From JAEUPI01 sp035764445 (lineage in GTDB: Bacteria > Pseudomonadota > Gammaproteobacteria > Burkholderiales > Burkholderiaceae_C), in contig DASTZF010000128.1 of NCBI GenBank assembly GCA_035764445.1, forward strand, positions 1 through 32,890: a stretch of 32,890 nt of DNA, written 5' to 3'. Shown piece after piece: positions 7,765-15,447 of this stretch; the first letter of the stretch is position 1; each line of letters begins with the position of its first letter. Position numbers and translations under genes: made by a program. The notes under the pieces are model-generated. The model was not told the DNA's origin. It made no database searches and worked only from the letters and a program-made list of their open reading frames with translations.

Positions 7765-8186
7765 CAGGGGTTCCAGCAGCGAGCCGAGGGCTCGTAGGCG
7801 ATCGCGCCGTGCGTGACGCGCAGCGTGAGCTGCGAGCAGCCGGGATCCTTGGCCTGCTCGCGGTCGGGCACCGCAGTCGCGCGCGCCTCGAAGTTGTCGG
7901 GGCCGTCGGAGAACATCGCGATGCGGTAGAGCCCGCGATCGCTGAGCTCGGGGACCTTGCCACCCAGCTGCTCGATGCGCAGCGCGTACTGGCCGTGGCT
8001 GGCGATGTAGCGCGCCTGCGCCTGCTGCACGCGTTGCAGCGCGCTCACCGCGTCACCGCGGCGCGTGCGCTCGAGGTGGGTCTGATACGAGGGCAGCGCC
8101 AGCGCCATCGTCACGCTGCCCATCACGCAGGCGGCGCACACGTCGACCAGGGTCGATCCGCGCTGTCTCGTCGAGGGTTGTTTCAT
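7764..8186 (-). CDS. PilE-like type IV pilin with unusual N-terminal helix
   Basis: 140 residues. A leader of nine residues ending RQRG is followed by 'STLVDVCAACVMGSVTMALA' and LPSYQ. The spacing and the later 'RRGDAVSALQRVQQAQARYI' and 'GCSQLTLRVTHGAIAYEPSA', with a probable disulfide pair (C117, C137), are PilE-like. Against the standard FTLIELM start, mature position 1 is Ser, position 5 is Asp instead of the nearly invariant Glu, and the helix carries two cysteines. It may be a minor or degenerating pilin. The ATG at 8186 is the natural start; the longer open frame upstream is a shadow of other genes. It is translationally coupled to the FimT-like gene. Confidence 0.78.
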   Translation of the reverse strand: MKQPSTRQRGSTLVDVCAACVMGSVTMALALPSYQTHLERTRRGDAVSALQRVQQAQARYIASHGQYALRIEQLGGKVPELSDRGLYRIAMFSDGPDNFEARATAVPDREQAKDPGCSQLTLRVTHGAIAYEPSARCWNP

Positions 8187-8238
8187 GGCTGCACGCGCTG
8201 TCGCTGGGTCCGACGGAAGCCGCCGTTGCGCCTGGGTG

Positions 8239-8463
8239 TCAATCCAGCAAGAGCAGGCGCCTGCGCTTCGGTGTTTGATCAATGTAGCGTTGCAGCGCGC
8301 ACTGAGCCTGAGGCTGCACGTGCATGAATTCACAGCCGAGTCGCGACCCCCGTGACGGGGTTTGGATCGCCGTGACATGGTGCAACTGCAGGTCGGTGTC
8401 GAAGCGTGTGTCGGGGTCGAGCTCGATGCGCAAGCCGCGAATCTCCAGCCCTGCGGACAGGGG
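8239..8463 (-). pseudogene. ycgR: Flagellar brake YcgR-type (PilZ domain) 3' remnant
   Basis: About 74 codons at the end of this frame resemble the last part of the PilZ domain of YcgR-like flagellar brake proteins: 'LRIELDPDTRFDTDLQLHHV', then 'GSRLGCEFMHVQPQAQCAL', then 'QRYIDQTPKRRRLLLLD' and a TGA. Full proteins are around 240-260 residues and bind cyclic-di-GMP through an N-terminal RxxxR and D/NxSxxG motif. Neither is present here, and the frame turns into shadow sequence near 8463. On the other side of that point begins a truncated chemotaxis receptor on the opposite strand. Family call is probable; loss of function is near certain. Confidence 0.65.
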
Positions 8464-8789
8464 TACAGGCGCTGGCGCGCCAGCTCGTCGAGGTGACGCA
8501 GGGCCAACAGGCGATCGTCGAGCAGACCGGGTCGAGCACGCGGGCGGTGGCGCGCGCGCAGCGCGATCGCCGTGGTCGCCAGCGAGGTGTCGGGCATTGT
8601 CGACACGCTGCGCGACGTCTCGGGCGCTGCCGCGCAGATCACCAAGGTCGCGTTGCAGACGCGGCTGGTGGCCTTCAACGCATCGGTCGAAGCCAAGCGC
8701 GCCGGCGAGGCCGGGCAAAGGAGGTGGCGGCCCCGATCGTCGTCAACGGCCGCCACTGGGGCGGCCTGCGCTTGGCGTACAAGTTCTAG
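8463..8789 (+). pseudogene. Methyl-accepting chemotaxis protein remnant (3' end, internally frameshifted/deleted)
   Basis: From about 8554 one frame encodes a receptor hairpin-tip segment: 'SEVSGIVDTLRDVSGAAAQI', 'TKVALQTRLVAFNASVEAKR', AGEAG, the pattern I-A-x-QTNLLALNAAVEAARAGE of chemoreceptors. At about 8715-8720 likeness jumps to another frame that reads 'KEVAAPIVVNGRHWGGLRLA' YKF and a stop, the C-terminal tail of one receptor subgroup. The material in between, normally over 100 residues of signalling helix, is missing. The stretch 8463-8553 ('VQALARQLVEVTQGQQAIVE' in a third register) may also belong to it. The N-terminal sensor, membrane and HAMP parts are absent. Confidence 0.7.
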
Positions 8790-8809
8790 CGCAGCGGCCG
8801 TGCCGGCCG

Positions 8810-9871
8810 CTACCAGTTCTGGATGCTCGGGTTCTGGTAGCTGAACTCGTTGGGGACGCCCAAGTTCGAGAACGAGAACGACAGGCTGACGTCGAGCGAG
8901 GTCACCTGGTGCCACCAGCCGAGCGGCAGGAACATCGTCTCGCCGGGCTCGACGACCACCTCGACCACCTTGACCTGTGCGAAGGTCGGATGGCGAACGA
9001 GGTCGGGCCGGTCGATGTCGATCGGGCTGAATACGCCGCTGTGGTTGTAGAGCTTCGGTGTTTCCAGCGGCGACACGAAGCGCCAGCGCTTGCGCCCGAC
9101 GATCTGCGTGTGCAGCAGCATCAGCGTGTCGTGGTGCAGTGGCGTCACGGTGCCAGCCGGGCCGAACCAGAACGATGATGAGCGCGCCAGCTGCGCGCGG
9201 TCGCAGAATGCGGGCAGCGTGCCGATGTCGGCCAGCAGAGGCGCGAACTCGGGGCGGCGCAACACCTCGTTGTTGGCGGTCATGTAGTAGTCGTTGCTCG
9301 GGCCGCCGCCGATCACGCGATCGACGAAGTCGCCCAGCCGCTGCACGCGGCGGTGCTTCAGCTTGTTTTCCTCGTAGCGTGAGTCGGCGTTGCGCTCGCC
9401 CTGGATCTCGACGTCGAGGTGGCCGAAGCGGGCCTTCAGATCCCTCGGGGACCAGCGCTGCATCGCGGGCCAGTCGCGCGCAACGTCGGTCAGCACCACG
9501 GGCCGGCACCCGCGCACATAGCGCTCGATGAACTCGTCGGCGGACACGCCGGCGCGCTTGTCGATCCGCGAGTAGCCCGGGTCGGACTGCCACAACTGCT
9601 GCAGGTTGCCGAGCACCGACTCGAGCTTGCGCTGCAGCTGCTGATGCTTCAACGCAGCCAGATACGCGGGGTCGCTCTCGATGGCCGCGATCGCGCGCCG
9701 GCCCGCGTCGCGATCGATTCCCGCAGCGACCATGGTGTCGAGCATCGATTCGGGCGTGCACTGGCGCAGCCGGTTCTCGGCGATCCACTGCCGCCAGCCG
9801 GCGTCGATCGGGGTGTCGGTGTTGGGTCGGGTGATGGGTCTGGGCGCCGGCCCCGTCAACGTCGGATTCAA
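8810..9871 (-). CDS. Cupin-like JmjC (cupin-8) protein, putative Fe(II)/2-oxoglutarate dioxygenase
   Basis: 353 residues. The C-terminal two thirds are a cupin-8/JmjC domain: 'RPVVLTDVARDWPAMQRWSP', 'FWFGPAGTVTPLHHDTLMLL', 'GRKRWRFVSP' and 'GETMFLPLGWWHQVTSLDVS'. The iron site is visible as H246-x-D248 and distal H321, and K261 is a candidate 2-oxoglutarate ligand. Relatives hydroxylate proteins (FIH-1 type, ribosomal protein hydroxylases) or small molecules. The first 105 residues form a separate helical region ('GWRQWIAENRLRQCTPESML', 'LKHQQLQRKLESVLGNLQQL') seen in bacterial members. It starts 60 bases after the histidine kinase stop on the same strand, so an operon is likely. Target unknown. 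Confidence 0.85.
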   Translation of the reverse strand: MNPTLTGPAPRPITRPNTDTPIDAGWRQWIAENRLRQCTPESMLDTMVAAGIDRDAGRRAIAAIESDPAYLAALKHQQLQRKLESVLGNLQQLWQSDPGYSRIDKRAGVSADEFIERYVRGCRPVVLTDVARDWPAMQRWSPRDLKARFGHLDVEIQGERNADSRYEENKLKHRRVQRLGDFVDRVIGGGPSNDYYMTANNEVLRRPEFAPLLADIGTLPAFCDRAQLARSSSFWFGPAGTVTPLHHDTLMLLHTQIVGRKRWRFVSPLETPKLYNHSGVFSPIDIDRPDLVRHPTFAQVKVVEVVVEPGETMFLPLGWWHQVTSLDVSLSFSFSNLGVPNEFSYQNPSIQNW

Positions 9872-9931
9872 CTGCTTGTCGCCTCACGATGGCTCGCAGG
9901 CCCGCTATGGGCTGCCGAGCTGCGCGCCGGA

Positions 9932-11926
9932 CTATGCCGCCATTTCGCGCGACGGCGAGAGTGTGGAATCGAGTGGTTGCGGTTGAGACACGTCCGGCAA
10001 CACATTCGTGCCGGTGCCGGCCTCGCGTGGGCCGAGGCTGAACTCGAAGCACGCACCGTGGCCGAGGTCGCCGATGGCGCGGATCACGCCGCCGTGGCGT
10101 TGGATGATGCGCTGCACGATCGTCAGGCCGATGCCGGTGCCCTGGTAGTCGCTGTCGTCGTGCAGGCGGTGGAAGGGCTGGAACAGCCGTGAGGCGCGCG
10201 TGGCATCGAACCCGGCGCCGTTGTCGCGCACCTGGTAGACGAGCTGGCCGTCGGCGCCGAGCACGCTGCTCAAAGTGACCACCGGCTCGCTGGTGCGGCG
10301 CGTGAACTTGGCGGCGTTGCCCAACAGGTTGGCCAGCACAATGCGCATCTGCGACTCGCTGGCCCAGCCGTGCAGCCCAGGCTCGATCTGCCACAGCACA
10401 GGCGCCACGCGCTCGACCGCCGGCAGGGCGGCGATCACCTCGTCGGCGAGGTGGCTGAGGTCGACGTCGCTGCGCTCGATCGCTTCGCTGGAGCTGCGCG
10501 CCAGCGCGAGCAATGCTTCGAGCGTGGTGAGCATTTCCTGCGTCGCGCGCACCTGCAGGTCGAGCAGCTCATCGGCCTCGCCGCGCTGCGAGTCGCCCAG
10601 GCGCCGCCGCAGCAATTCGGCCAGACCCTGCACGTGGCCGATCGGTGTGCGCAGTTCGTGCGCCAGGTGGCGCGCGAACGCCTCGAGGTCGCGGTTGGCG
10701 AGCTCGAGCTCGCGCGTGCGCGCGGCCACCGCCGATTGCAGCTGGCGGTTGTGCACGATCAGCATCTGCTCGGCGCGCTTGCGCAGCGTGATGTCGCGGC
10801 CGACGCCGTGGTAGCCGAGAAAGCGGCCGGCCTCGTCGAAGCGCGGCGCGCCGCTGACGGACACCCACATCGGCGTGCCGTCACCGCGCGCGATGTGGAA
10901 CTCCAGCGCATGGAACGGCCGGCCGGCCTCGAGATCCGCGCGGTGTGCGCGCCATTGCGCCTCGCTAAGTGCGTGCGGGTACAGCTCCCAGCGCGTGCGG
11001 CCCTCCGATGCCAGCGCGAGGTCGCCCAGGCGACGACGCAACTCGTCGTCGGGGCGTGCGAAGCGATGCTCGGCGTCGGTGACCCAGTACCAGTCGGCCG
11101 ACAGGCCCGCCAGCACGGCGTAGCGCTGCTCGCTCGCCTGCAGGCGGCGGAACGACTCCTTGTGCACGGTGATGTCGTGGCCGATGCCCTCGAAGCCGGC
11201 AAAGCGCCCGTCGCGGTGGTAGCGCGGGCGGCCGGTGATCGACATCCAGCCGCGCGAGTGACGGCCGAGGCCGTCGACCTCGAACTCGAAATCGCGAAAG
11301 CTCTCCTGGCGCTCGAGCATGTGGTTGAACGCGCTCCAGCCGCCGGCCGGCGCATGCACGAAGCGCGCCTCGTCGTAGCGGAGGCCGAGCACATCGCCCA
11401 ACGCACGGCCTGCGGGTTTGACCATTGGCGCGTCCGCCGACAACGACGACAGGCGGTGGCGCTCGTCGGTCTCCCAGTACCACTCGTTGGACAGTTCGAC
11501 GCGCGCCTGCCAGCGGCGCTCGGACTCGCCCATCACGCCCTCGACCTGATCGGCCAGGTCGCCGAAGGCCGACGGCTCCGCCGGTGGCATGTCGCGCATG
11601 CGCTCCACCGCGGAGCGCCACGCACCACGCTGCAGCTCGCGCGCGGTGCGGCGCAGCGTATCGGCGGCCAGGCGTCGCGCGCGCATTTGCACCAGCACCA
11701 GAGCGACCAGCGCGCCGAACGACAGCGCGGCCGGGAACAACACGATCAACAGCTGCGTCTGTGCACGCTCGGCCAGCGCCGGGCCGGCCAGCAGCGGGAC
11801 CAGCGCCGCCAGCGCCACCGCGGCGGCCACGCCGGCCAGCAGCGACAGCACCAGCGTGAACTGCTTGAGCCGTTGCGCGGTCGCACGCCTCACCGAATCG
11901 GCCGGCAACGTCTGCGGCCACGGCAT
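9932..11926 (-). CDS. Membrane-bound sensor histidine kinase with two PAS domains
   Basis: 664 residues from the chosen ATG. Two membrane helices (about 22-48 and 58-80), two PAS domains (about 145-255 and 270-385, each opening '(E/D)WYW(E/V)TD' and closing 'G(I/V)G(H/R)DIT'), a coiled linker, then HisKA with phospho-acceptor H423 in 'RHLAHELRTPIGHVQGL'. The ATPase domain has the N box 'LANLLGNAAKFTRR' (531-544), G1 'VRDNGAGFD' (566-574), F box 'LFQPFHRLH' and G2 'GTGIGLTIV'. All motifs needed for autophosphorylation are present; there is no receiver. The frame is open to 12118, but the extra 64 residues are low-complexity Arg/Ser/Pro and unlike a protein start. No cognate response regulator is adjacent; the plus-strand Hpt and receiver genes 3-4 kb away are possible partners. 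Confidence 0.9.
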   Translation of the reverse strand: MPWPQTLPADSVRRATAQRLKQFTLVLSLLAGVAAAVALAALVPLLAGPALAERAQTQLLIVLFPAALSFGALVALVLVQMRARRLAADTLRRTARELQRGAWRSAVERMRDMPPAEPSAFGDLADQVEGVMGESERRWQARVELSNEWYWETDERHRLSSLSADAPMVKPAGRALGDVLGLRYDEARFVHAPAGGWSAFNHMLERQESFRDFEFEVDGLGRHSRGWMSITGRPRYHRDGRFAGFEGIGHDITVHKESFRRLQASEQRYAVLAGLSADWYWVTDAEHRFARPDDELRRRLGDLALASEGRTRWELYPHALSEAQWRAHRADLEAGRPFHALEFHIARGDGTPMWVSVSGAPRFDEAGRFLGYHGVGRDITLRKRAEQMLIVHNRQLQSAVAARTRELELANRDLEAFARHLAHELRTPIGHVQGLAELLRRRLGDSQRGEADELLDLQVRATQEMLTTLEALLALARSSSEAIERSDVDLSHLADEVIAALPAVERVAPVLWQIEPGLHGWASESQMRIVLANLLGNAAKFTRRTSEPVVTLSSVLGADGQLVYQVRDNGAGFDATRASRLFQPFHRLHDDSDYQGTGIGLTIVQRIIQRHGGVIRAIGDLGHGACFEFSLGPREAGTGTNVLPDVSQPQPLDSTLSPSREMAA

Positions 11927-12237
11927 CGTCTCGAGCGTCGACGGCGAGCCGTGCGATGAACGCGAAGGAGGGCGGGACGAACGGGGAGGGGCAGACGAGC
12001 GCGGCGGGCGCGAGGGGTATCTTGTCGGTCTGCTCTCTGAGGCCACCACGTGTCCTGGTGAATCCAACGAGGCGGGCGACGCCCAACGCGTCCTCCGTCC
12101 CTCGGTTGCGATTGTCACATGCTTGCACAGGCTGACACGCTCGGCAATCGAGCGTTGCCCTCATTCAGCAGTCGAGCGTACGAGCACCCCGCGGGTCCGG
12201 GGGGCGGCCCGATGGTCAGGGCCCGCCGGAGTTCGGC
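11927..12237. other. Gene-free leader between histidine kinase and the flgN-like remnant
   Basis: About 310 bases. It must hold the promoter of the minus-strand histidine kinase. I see no convincing -35/-10 pair, operator or hairpin with a T-tract. The purine-rich 11960-12010 part is low complexity. No coding likeness was recognised on either strand. Confidence 0.5.
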
Positions 12238-12375
12238 TCAGACCTCGAGCGACGCGCCGTGCCGCAGGTGTTGGTGGATACCGGTTGCCGAGTACAGCGC
12301 TGTTGAGTCGGCGGGCATCAACACGTCGATCGCCCGCCCGAGCGCGGCGTTGGCGCGCGCCAGCTGTCGAGCCGT
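12238..12375 (-). pseudogene. flgN: Probable flgN 3' remnant (flagellar chaperone), last ~45 codons
   Basis: The short frame 'ARQLARANAALGRAIDVLMP', then 'ADSTALYSATGIHQHLRHGA' SLEV and a stop, resembles the C-terminal end of betaproteobacterial FlgN, where an Asn-containing helix is followed by LYGxxG and a short basic tail. FlgN (about 140-160 residues) is the export chaperone of FlgK and FlgL. The likeness begins exactly at the stop codon of the glycosyltransferase and has no start codon of its own. The call is weaker than for flgL and is helped by position: flgN and flgL are the outer ends of the usual flgN-flgM-flgA / flgB-to-flgL cluster and here they flank one gene. It could be another flagellar or unrelated gene end. 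Confidence 0.4.
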
Positions 12376-13412
12376 CAGTAGCGCCTGCCCAGTCGCGCCG
12401 CCAGGCCGCGCAGCGACGCGACGAGGCCGCGCGCAGCGCTGGGCTTGTAGAGCGAACCCCACGACGCGACGCAGGCTCCGAAGATCCACTGCGACACCAG
12501 CGGCCCGCGCGCCGCCAGCCGCGCGACGAAGTGCTGATGCCCTGCATCGGCGATGCGCTGCGCCTCGTCCGGATGCCTCAGGTAGTGGCGCGTCAGCTCG
12601 GTGAGGTCACTCAGGTCGGCGGCCACTTCGACGTAATGGCGTCCCGCCGCGAGGCCGTCGTCGACGATCGCGCAGTCGCGCAGCGACTGCGCGATCACCA
12701 GGCAGCGGCAAGCCAGCCCTTCGAACACGCGATACGTCAGCGGGTGGTTGCCCCACGGCGCGATGCAGATCCGCGCGTTGCGCAGGCGGCGCGTGTGCGT
12801 GTGCTTGTGGATGCGCGCCACCGTCAGCTCGGCGGGCGGGTCGTAGTGGCTCTCGTTGTGCGGCAGCAGCCCGCCTTCGAACGGCAGGCCCGACGCGTAC
12901 ATCAGCCGCACCGCCTCTTCGCGCGCGTTTCGACCGCCGGGCAGGTTGGCGCCGCCGGTGCGCGTGCCGTAGAACATCGTGGCAATCGCGCGCTCCGAGA
13001 GCGGCCGGCCGGCGCGCGGCGGCATCGTCTTGAGCATCGGCGGCAGCCAGCCGATGCGATCGCGCACCTGCGGCGGCATGCCGCTGCGATCGCTCGGCCA
13101 GTGGTTGCGCAGGAACAGGCGGGTGCGCTCCATCAACTCGGGCGGCAGGCGGTGGAACCACATCGATGGCGCGTCGCACAGCTGGAACAACACCAGCTGG
13201 GCCCGAGTGGCCATCAGCGAGGCGACCAGCATGGGTTCCAGTGGCCGGTGCGCGTCGACCCCGAGACCGTGCATCCAGACGTCGGTGGCCGCAGGTGCCG
13301 CATCGCCATGCCGGCCGTGAAGCACGTCGTGCCGCGCCGCCACCAGTGCGGATCGGATGTCGGCGCCGCGGATGCGCGTGTGATCGTCCTCCTCGGTGAA
13401 GAAAAAGCGCAT
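12375..13412 (-). CDS. Glycosyltransferase (group 1 / CgeB-like), occupying the former flagellar locus
   Basis: 345 residues starting MRFFFTEEDDHTRIRG. The second half has the layout of a group 1 glycosyltransferase C-terminal domain: 'RNARICIAPWGNHPLTYRVF', 'EGLACRCLVIAQSL' (the E of the donor-nucleotide site), 'GRHYVEVAADLSDLTELTRH' and 'YLRHPDEAQRIADAGHQHF'. The first half ('MLVASLMATRAQLVLFQLCD') fits an acceptor domain but I recognise no subfamily. It probably transfers a sugar from a nucleotide donor to a surface polymer or protein. No signal peptide or membrane helix is seen. The frame is open to 13643, but the upstream part is a shadow of the flgL remnant. It is bracketed within about 50 bases on each side by truncated flagellar genes. 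Confidence 0.7.
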   Translation of the reverse strand: MRFFFTEEDDHTRIRGADIRSALVAARHDVLHGRHGDAAPAATDVWMHGLGVDAHRPLEPMLVASLMATRAQLVLFQLCDAPSMWFHRLPPELMERTRLFLRNHWPSDRSGMPPQVRDRIGWLPPMLKTMPPRAGRPLSERAIATMFYGTRTGGANLPGGRNAREEAVRLMYASGLPFEGGLLPHNESHYDPPAELTVARIHKHTHTRRLRNARICIAPWGNHPLTYRVFEGLACRCLVIAQSLRDCAIVDDGLAAGRHYVEVAADLSDLTELTRHYLRHPDEAQRIADAGHQHFVARLAARGPLVSQWIFGACVASWGSLYKPSAARGLVASLRGLAARLGRRY

Positions 13413-13453
13413 GCGATCGATCGCGGGGTTGGAACGCCGTTGCCAGCCGGAGC

Positions 13454-13732
13454 GTGAATTCTGCCCGCCCGCTGCGCGACATCGATGCCGCTGCGTTGCG
13501 ACTCGGCAGCACGCGTGCCGACGCGGGCTCGTGGCTGCAACGGATCGATAACGTGGAATCGCGCGCGGCTGGACAGAAATTGCTCGCTCAAAGCGAGCAA
13601 TCCAATGCCGAAGACCTGGACATGGTGCACGCCATTTCGGCATTTCAGCTCAAGCAAACGGGCTACGATGCAACGTTGAGGGCTTACTCGACGATGCAGC
13701 GCCTGTCACTGTTCAACTACCTCGGTTCCTGA
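13454..13732 (+). pseudogene. flgL: flgL 3' remnant (hook-filament junction protein), last ~90 codons
   Basis: The frame 'RPLRDIDAAALRLGSTRADA', 'GSWLQRIDNVESRAAGQKLL', 'AEDLDMVHAISAFQLKQTGY', 'DATLRAYSTMQRLSLFNYLG' is the C-terminal end of FlgL (HAP3): a helix with 'R-x-x-x-G-x-x-L-x-R-I', then 'EDLDM-x-x-AIS-x-FQ-x-x-QTGYDA-x-L' and the hallmark 'LSLF-x-YL'. Beta-proteobacterial FlgL is about 400 residues, so three quarters are missing. A GTG at 13454 opens the frame, but no ribosome site precedes it and sequence before about 13465 does not look like FlgL. It probably gives no functional protein. Confidence 0.85.
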
Positions 13733-13814
13733 TGTCGATCCCCACGCTCACTTCGTACGTTGCCCCACGCCGGCGTGTTCCAACCTTGCGGAACGGCCCG
13801 GCGCCGGCAGCGCG

Positions 13815-15005
13815 ATGAGCGACCAGAACGTCCTCGGCCAGGTCGTGCTCGGCTATTCGCCGATGGTCGACCGCCATCGCGCGATCACCGCGGCGCGCCT
13901 GACCGTCTTCCCGAGTCGCGCGAATAGCGCGCCCGATGTGGCGGCGCTGCTCGAAGCGGTGGCCGAGGTGTGGCCGGCCGACGGCGGCCGCGTCTCGCTC
14001 AACGTGGCCAGCGAAGGTGCGCTGCAGGACCTGGTGCGCTTCAAGCCTGCGGCCAACGTGATGGTCGAGATTCCGGCCTTCATGGCGTGCGACATCGCCA
14101 ACACCGATGCGCTGCGCGCGATGCACGCGCACGGCAGCACGCTGCTGATCAAGGGCCGGCCGTTGTCGCCGCTGCCGCGCGAGGTGCTGCCGTGCTTCGC
14201 CTATTCGATCATCGACGTCGCCGACGACCGGCGCGACGGCTCGCCGCCGCCCGGAGGGGTGACGCGCACGATCCCACACATCCAGGCCGGCGTGCGCACG
14301 CTGGCCGAGATGGAGCAGTCGTTCCAGCGCGGTGCGATCGCCGTGCTCGGCTGGCCGATCGACGACATCGCCTCGAGCAACGGCAGAGGCAATGCGCGGC
14401 CCGAGCTGCAGTTCATCGTCGAGCTGATCAACCGCGTCGACCGTGAAGAGCCGCCCGATAGGCTCGAGGCCGTGCTGAAGACCGATCCCACGCTCGCCTT
14501 CCGGTTGATGCGCTACATCAACTCGCCGGCGTTCGGCCTCAGCGTGGAGATCAATTCGTTCCGGCACGCGATCATGGTGCTGGGCTACAACCGCTTGAAG
14601 CGCTGGCTGGCGCTGCTGCTCGCCTCGGGCAGCAAGGATCCCAACGTCAAGCCGGTGATGTACGCGGCGGTGCGCCGTGGCCTGTTGATGGAGGAGCTCG
14701 GCCGCCAGAGCGCGAGCTCCGACCAACGCAGCTCGATGTTCATCTGCGGCGTGTTCTCATTGCTCGATCGCCTGATGGGCCAGCCGCTGCCCGAGCTCAT
14801 GCGCTCGATTCCGGTGCCCGAGCCCGTGCGCGCCGCGCTGGTCGACGGCTCGGGGCCGTACCATCCGCAGCTCGAGCTGGTGCGTGCAGTGGAGGCCGAG
14901 TCGGTGTTCGACATCCGCAGCGCCGCCGATGCCACGATGCTGGGACTGCCCGAGGTCAACCGCGCGGTGTTGCGCGCGCTGGCCAGCGCGCGGCAACTCG
15001 ACTGA
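13815..15005 (+). CDS. EAL-like/HDOD signalling protein (YuxH type)
   Basis: 396 residues. The N-terminal ~180 residues have the fold rhythm of a degenerate EAL domain ('VLGYSPMVDRHRAITAARLT', 'VMVEIPAFMACD') without EAL or DDFGTG catalytic motifs. The C-terminal ~200 residues are an HDOD domain ('LQFIVELINRVDREEPPDRL', 'LKTDPTLAFRLMRYINSPAF', 'INSFRHAIMVLGYNRLKRWL'). In this family the module does not hydrolyse cyclic-di-GMP but works as a protein-interaction or signalling scaffold. The ATG follows the flgL remnant by 82 bases, and the Hpt gene starts 46 bases after its stop, so it heads a signalling operon. Related genes next to flagellar clusters are common, which fits the remnant upstream. 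Confidence 0.85.
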   Translation: MSDQNVLGQVVLGYSPMVDRHRAITAARLTVFPSRANSAPDVAALLEAVAEVWPADGGRVSLNVASEGALQDLVRFKPAANVMVEIPAFMACDIANTDALRAMHAHGSTLLIKGRPLSPLPREVLPCFAYSIIDVADDRRDGSPPPGGVTRTIPHIQAGVRTLAEMEQSFQRGAIAVLGWPIDDIASSNGRGNARPELQFIVELINRVDREEPPDRLEAVLKTDPTLAFRLMRYINSPAFGLSVEINSFRHAIMVLGYNRLKRWLALLLASGSKDPNVKPVMYAAVRRGLLMEELGRQSASSDQRSSMFICGVFSLLDRLMGQPLPELMRSIPVPEPVRAALVDGSGPYHPQLELVRAVEAESVFDIRSAADATMLGLPEVNRAVLRALASARQLD

Positions 15006-15051
15006 CAGGCCGACCACCCGCGTTTTTTCGCGTTATCCGTTCTCAACTGCC

Positions 15052-15432
15052 ATGACGTTCAACACCGAAGCGCCGGATCCGTGCAACGTGCTCGATGCCG
15101 GCGCACTGGCGCGCCTGGCCGAGCTCGACCCCGAGGGCAGCGCTGGCCTCGTGCAGCGCGTGCTGAGCACTTACGCCAATGCGCTCGAGCGTTCGCGCCA
15201 AGAGCTGACGATGGTGCGCCAGCCGCTGCAGCAAGAGCCGCTGCGTCACCTGGCACACACATTGAAGTCGTCGTCGGCCAGCGTCGGCGCGCTCGCGCTA
15301 TCGGCGTTGTGTGCGCAGGTCGAGCAGAACGTGCGCGCGCCACAGCCCGGCGACATCGACACCCTGCTCGACGCGATGCAGGCCGAGATGCAACGCGTGT
15401 CCGGCGCGGTCCAGGCTATGCTGCGCGGGTAG
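15052..15432 (+). CDS. Hpt-domain phosphotransfer protein
   Basis: 126 residues, a single four-helix Hpt domain. The phospho-accepting histidine is in 'PLRHLAHTLKSSSASVGALA' (consensus HxLKGSSxxxGA), with the expected leading helix 'LAELDPEGSAGLVQRVLSTY' and trailing helices. The protein would shuttle phosphate between a receiver and another receiver. It lies 15 bases before the receiver-PAS-GGDEF-EAL gene, so that receiver is the obvious partner. No hybrid kinase able to load it is in the window; the histidine kinase at 9932-11926 lacks a receiver. The ATG at 15052 is chosen because earlier in-frame sequence overlaps the HDOD gene. Confidence 0.88.
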   Translation: MTFNTEAPDPCNVLDAGALARLAELDPEGSAGLVQRVLSTYANALERSRQELTMVRQPLQQEPLRHLAHTLKSSSASVGALALSALCAQVEQNVRAPQPGDIDTLLDAMQAEMQRVSGAVQAMLRG

Positions 15433-15447
15433 TCCAGCGGTCCGTTC

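Noticed and set aside
7764..10394. An 876-codon minus-strand open frame running through the pilin, chemoreceptor and cupin region.
   Set aside because: Only its last 140 codons look like protein (the PilE-like gene). The rest is Arg/Ala/Pro-rich and is a frame shadow of the JmjC gene and remnants.
12375..13412. The glycosyltransferase as a flagellin-modifying enzyme native to the flagellar cluster.
   Set aside because: Possible, since such genes occur near flagellar loci, but nothing in the sequence distinguishes this from a surface-polysaccharide enzyme, so it was not asserted.
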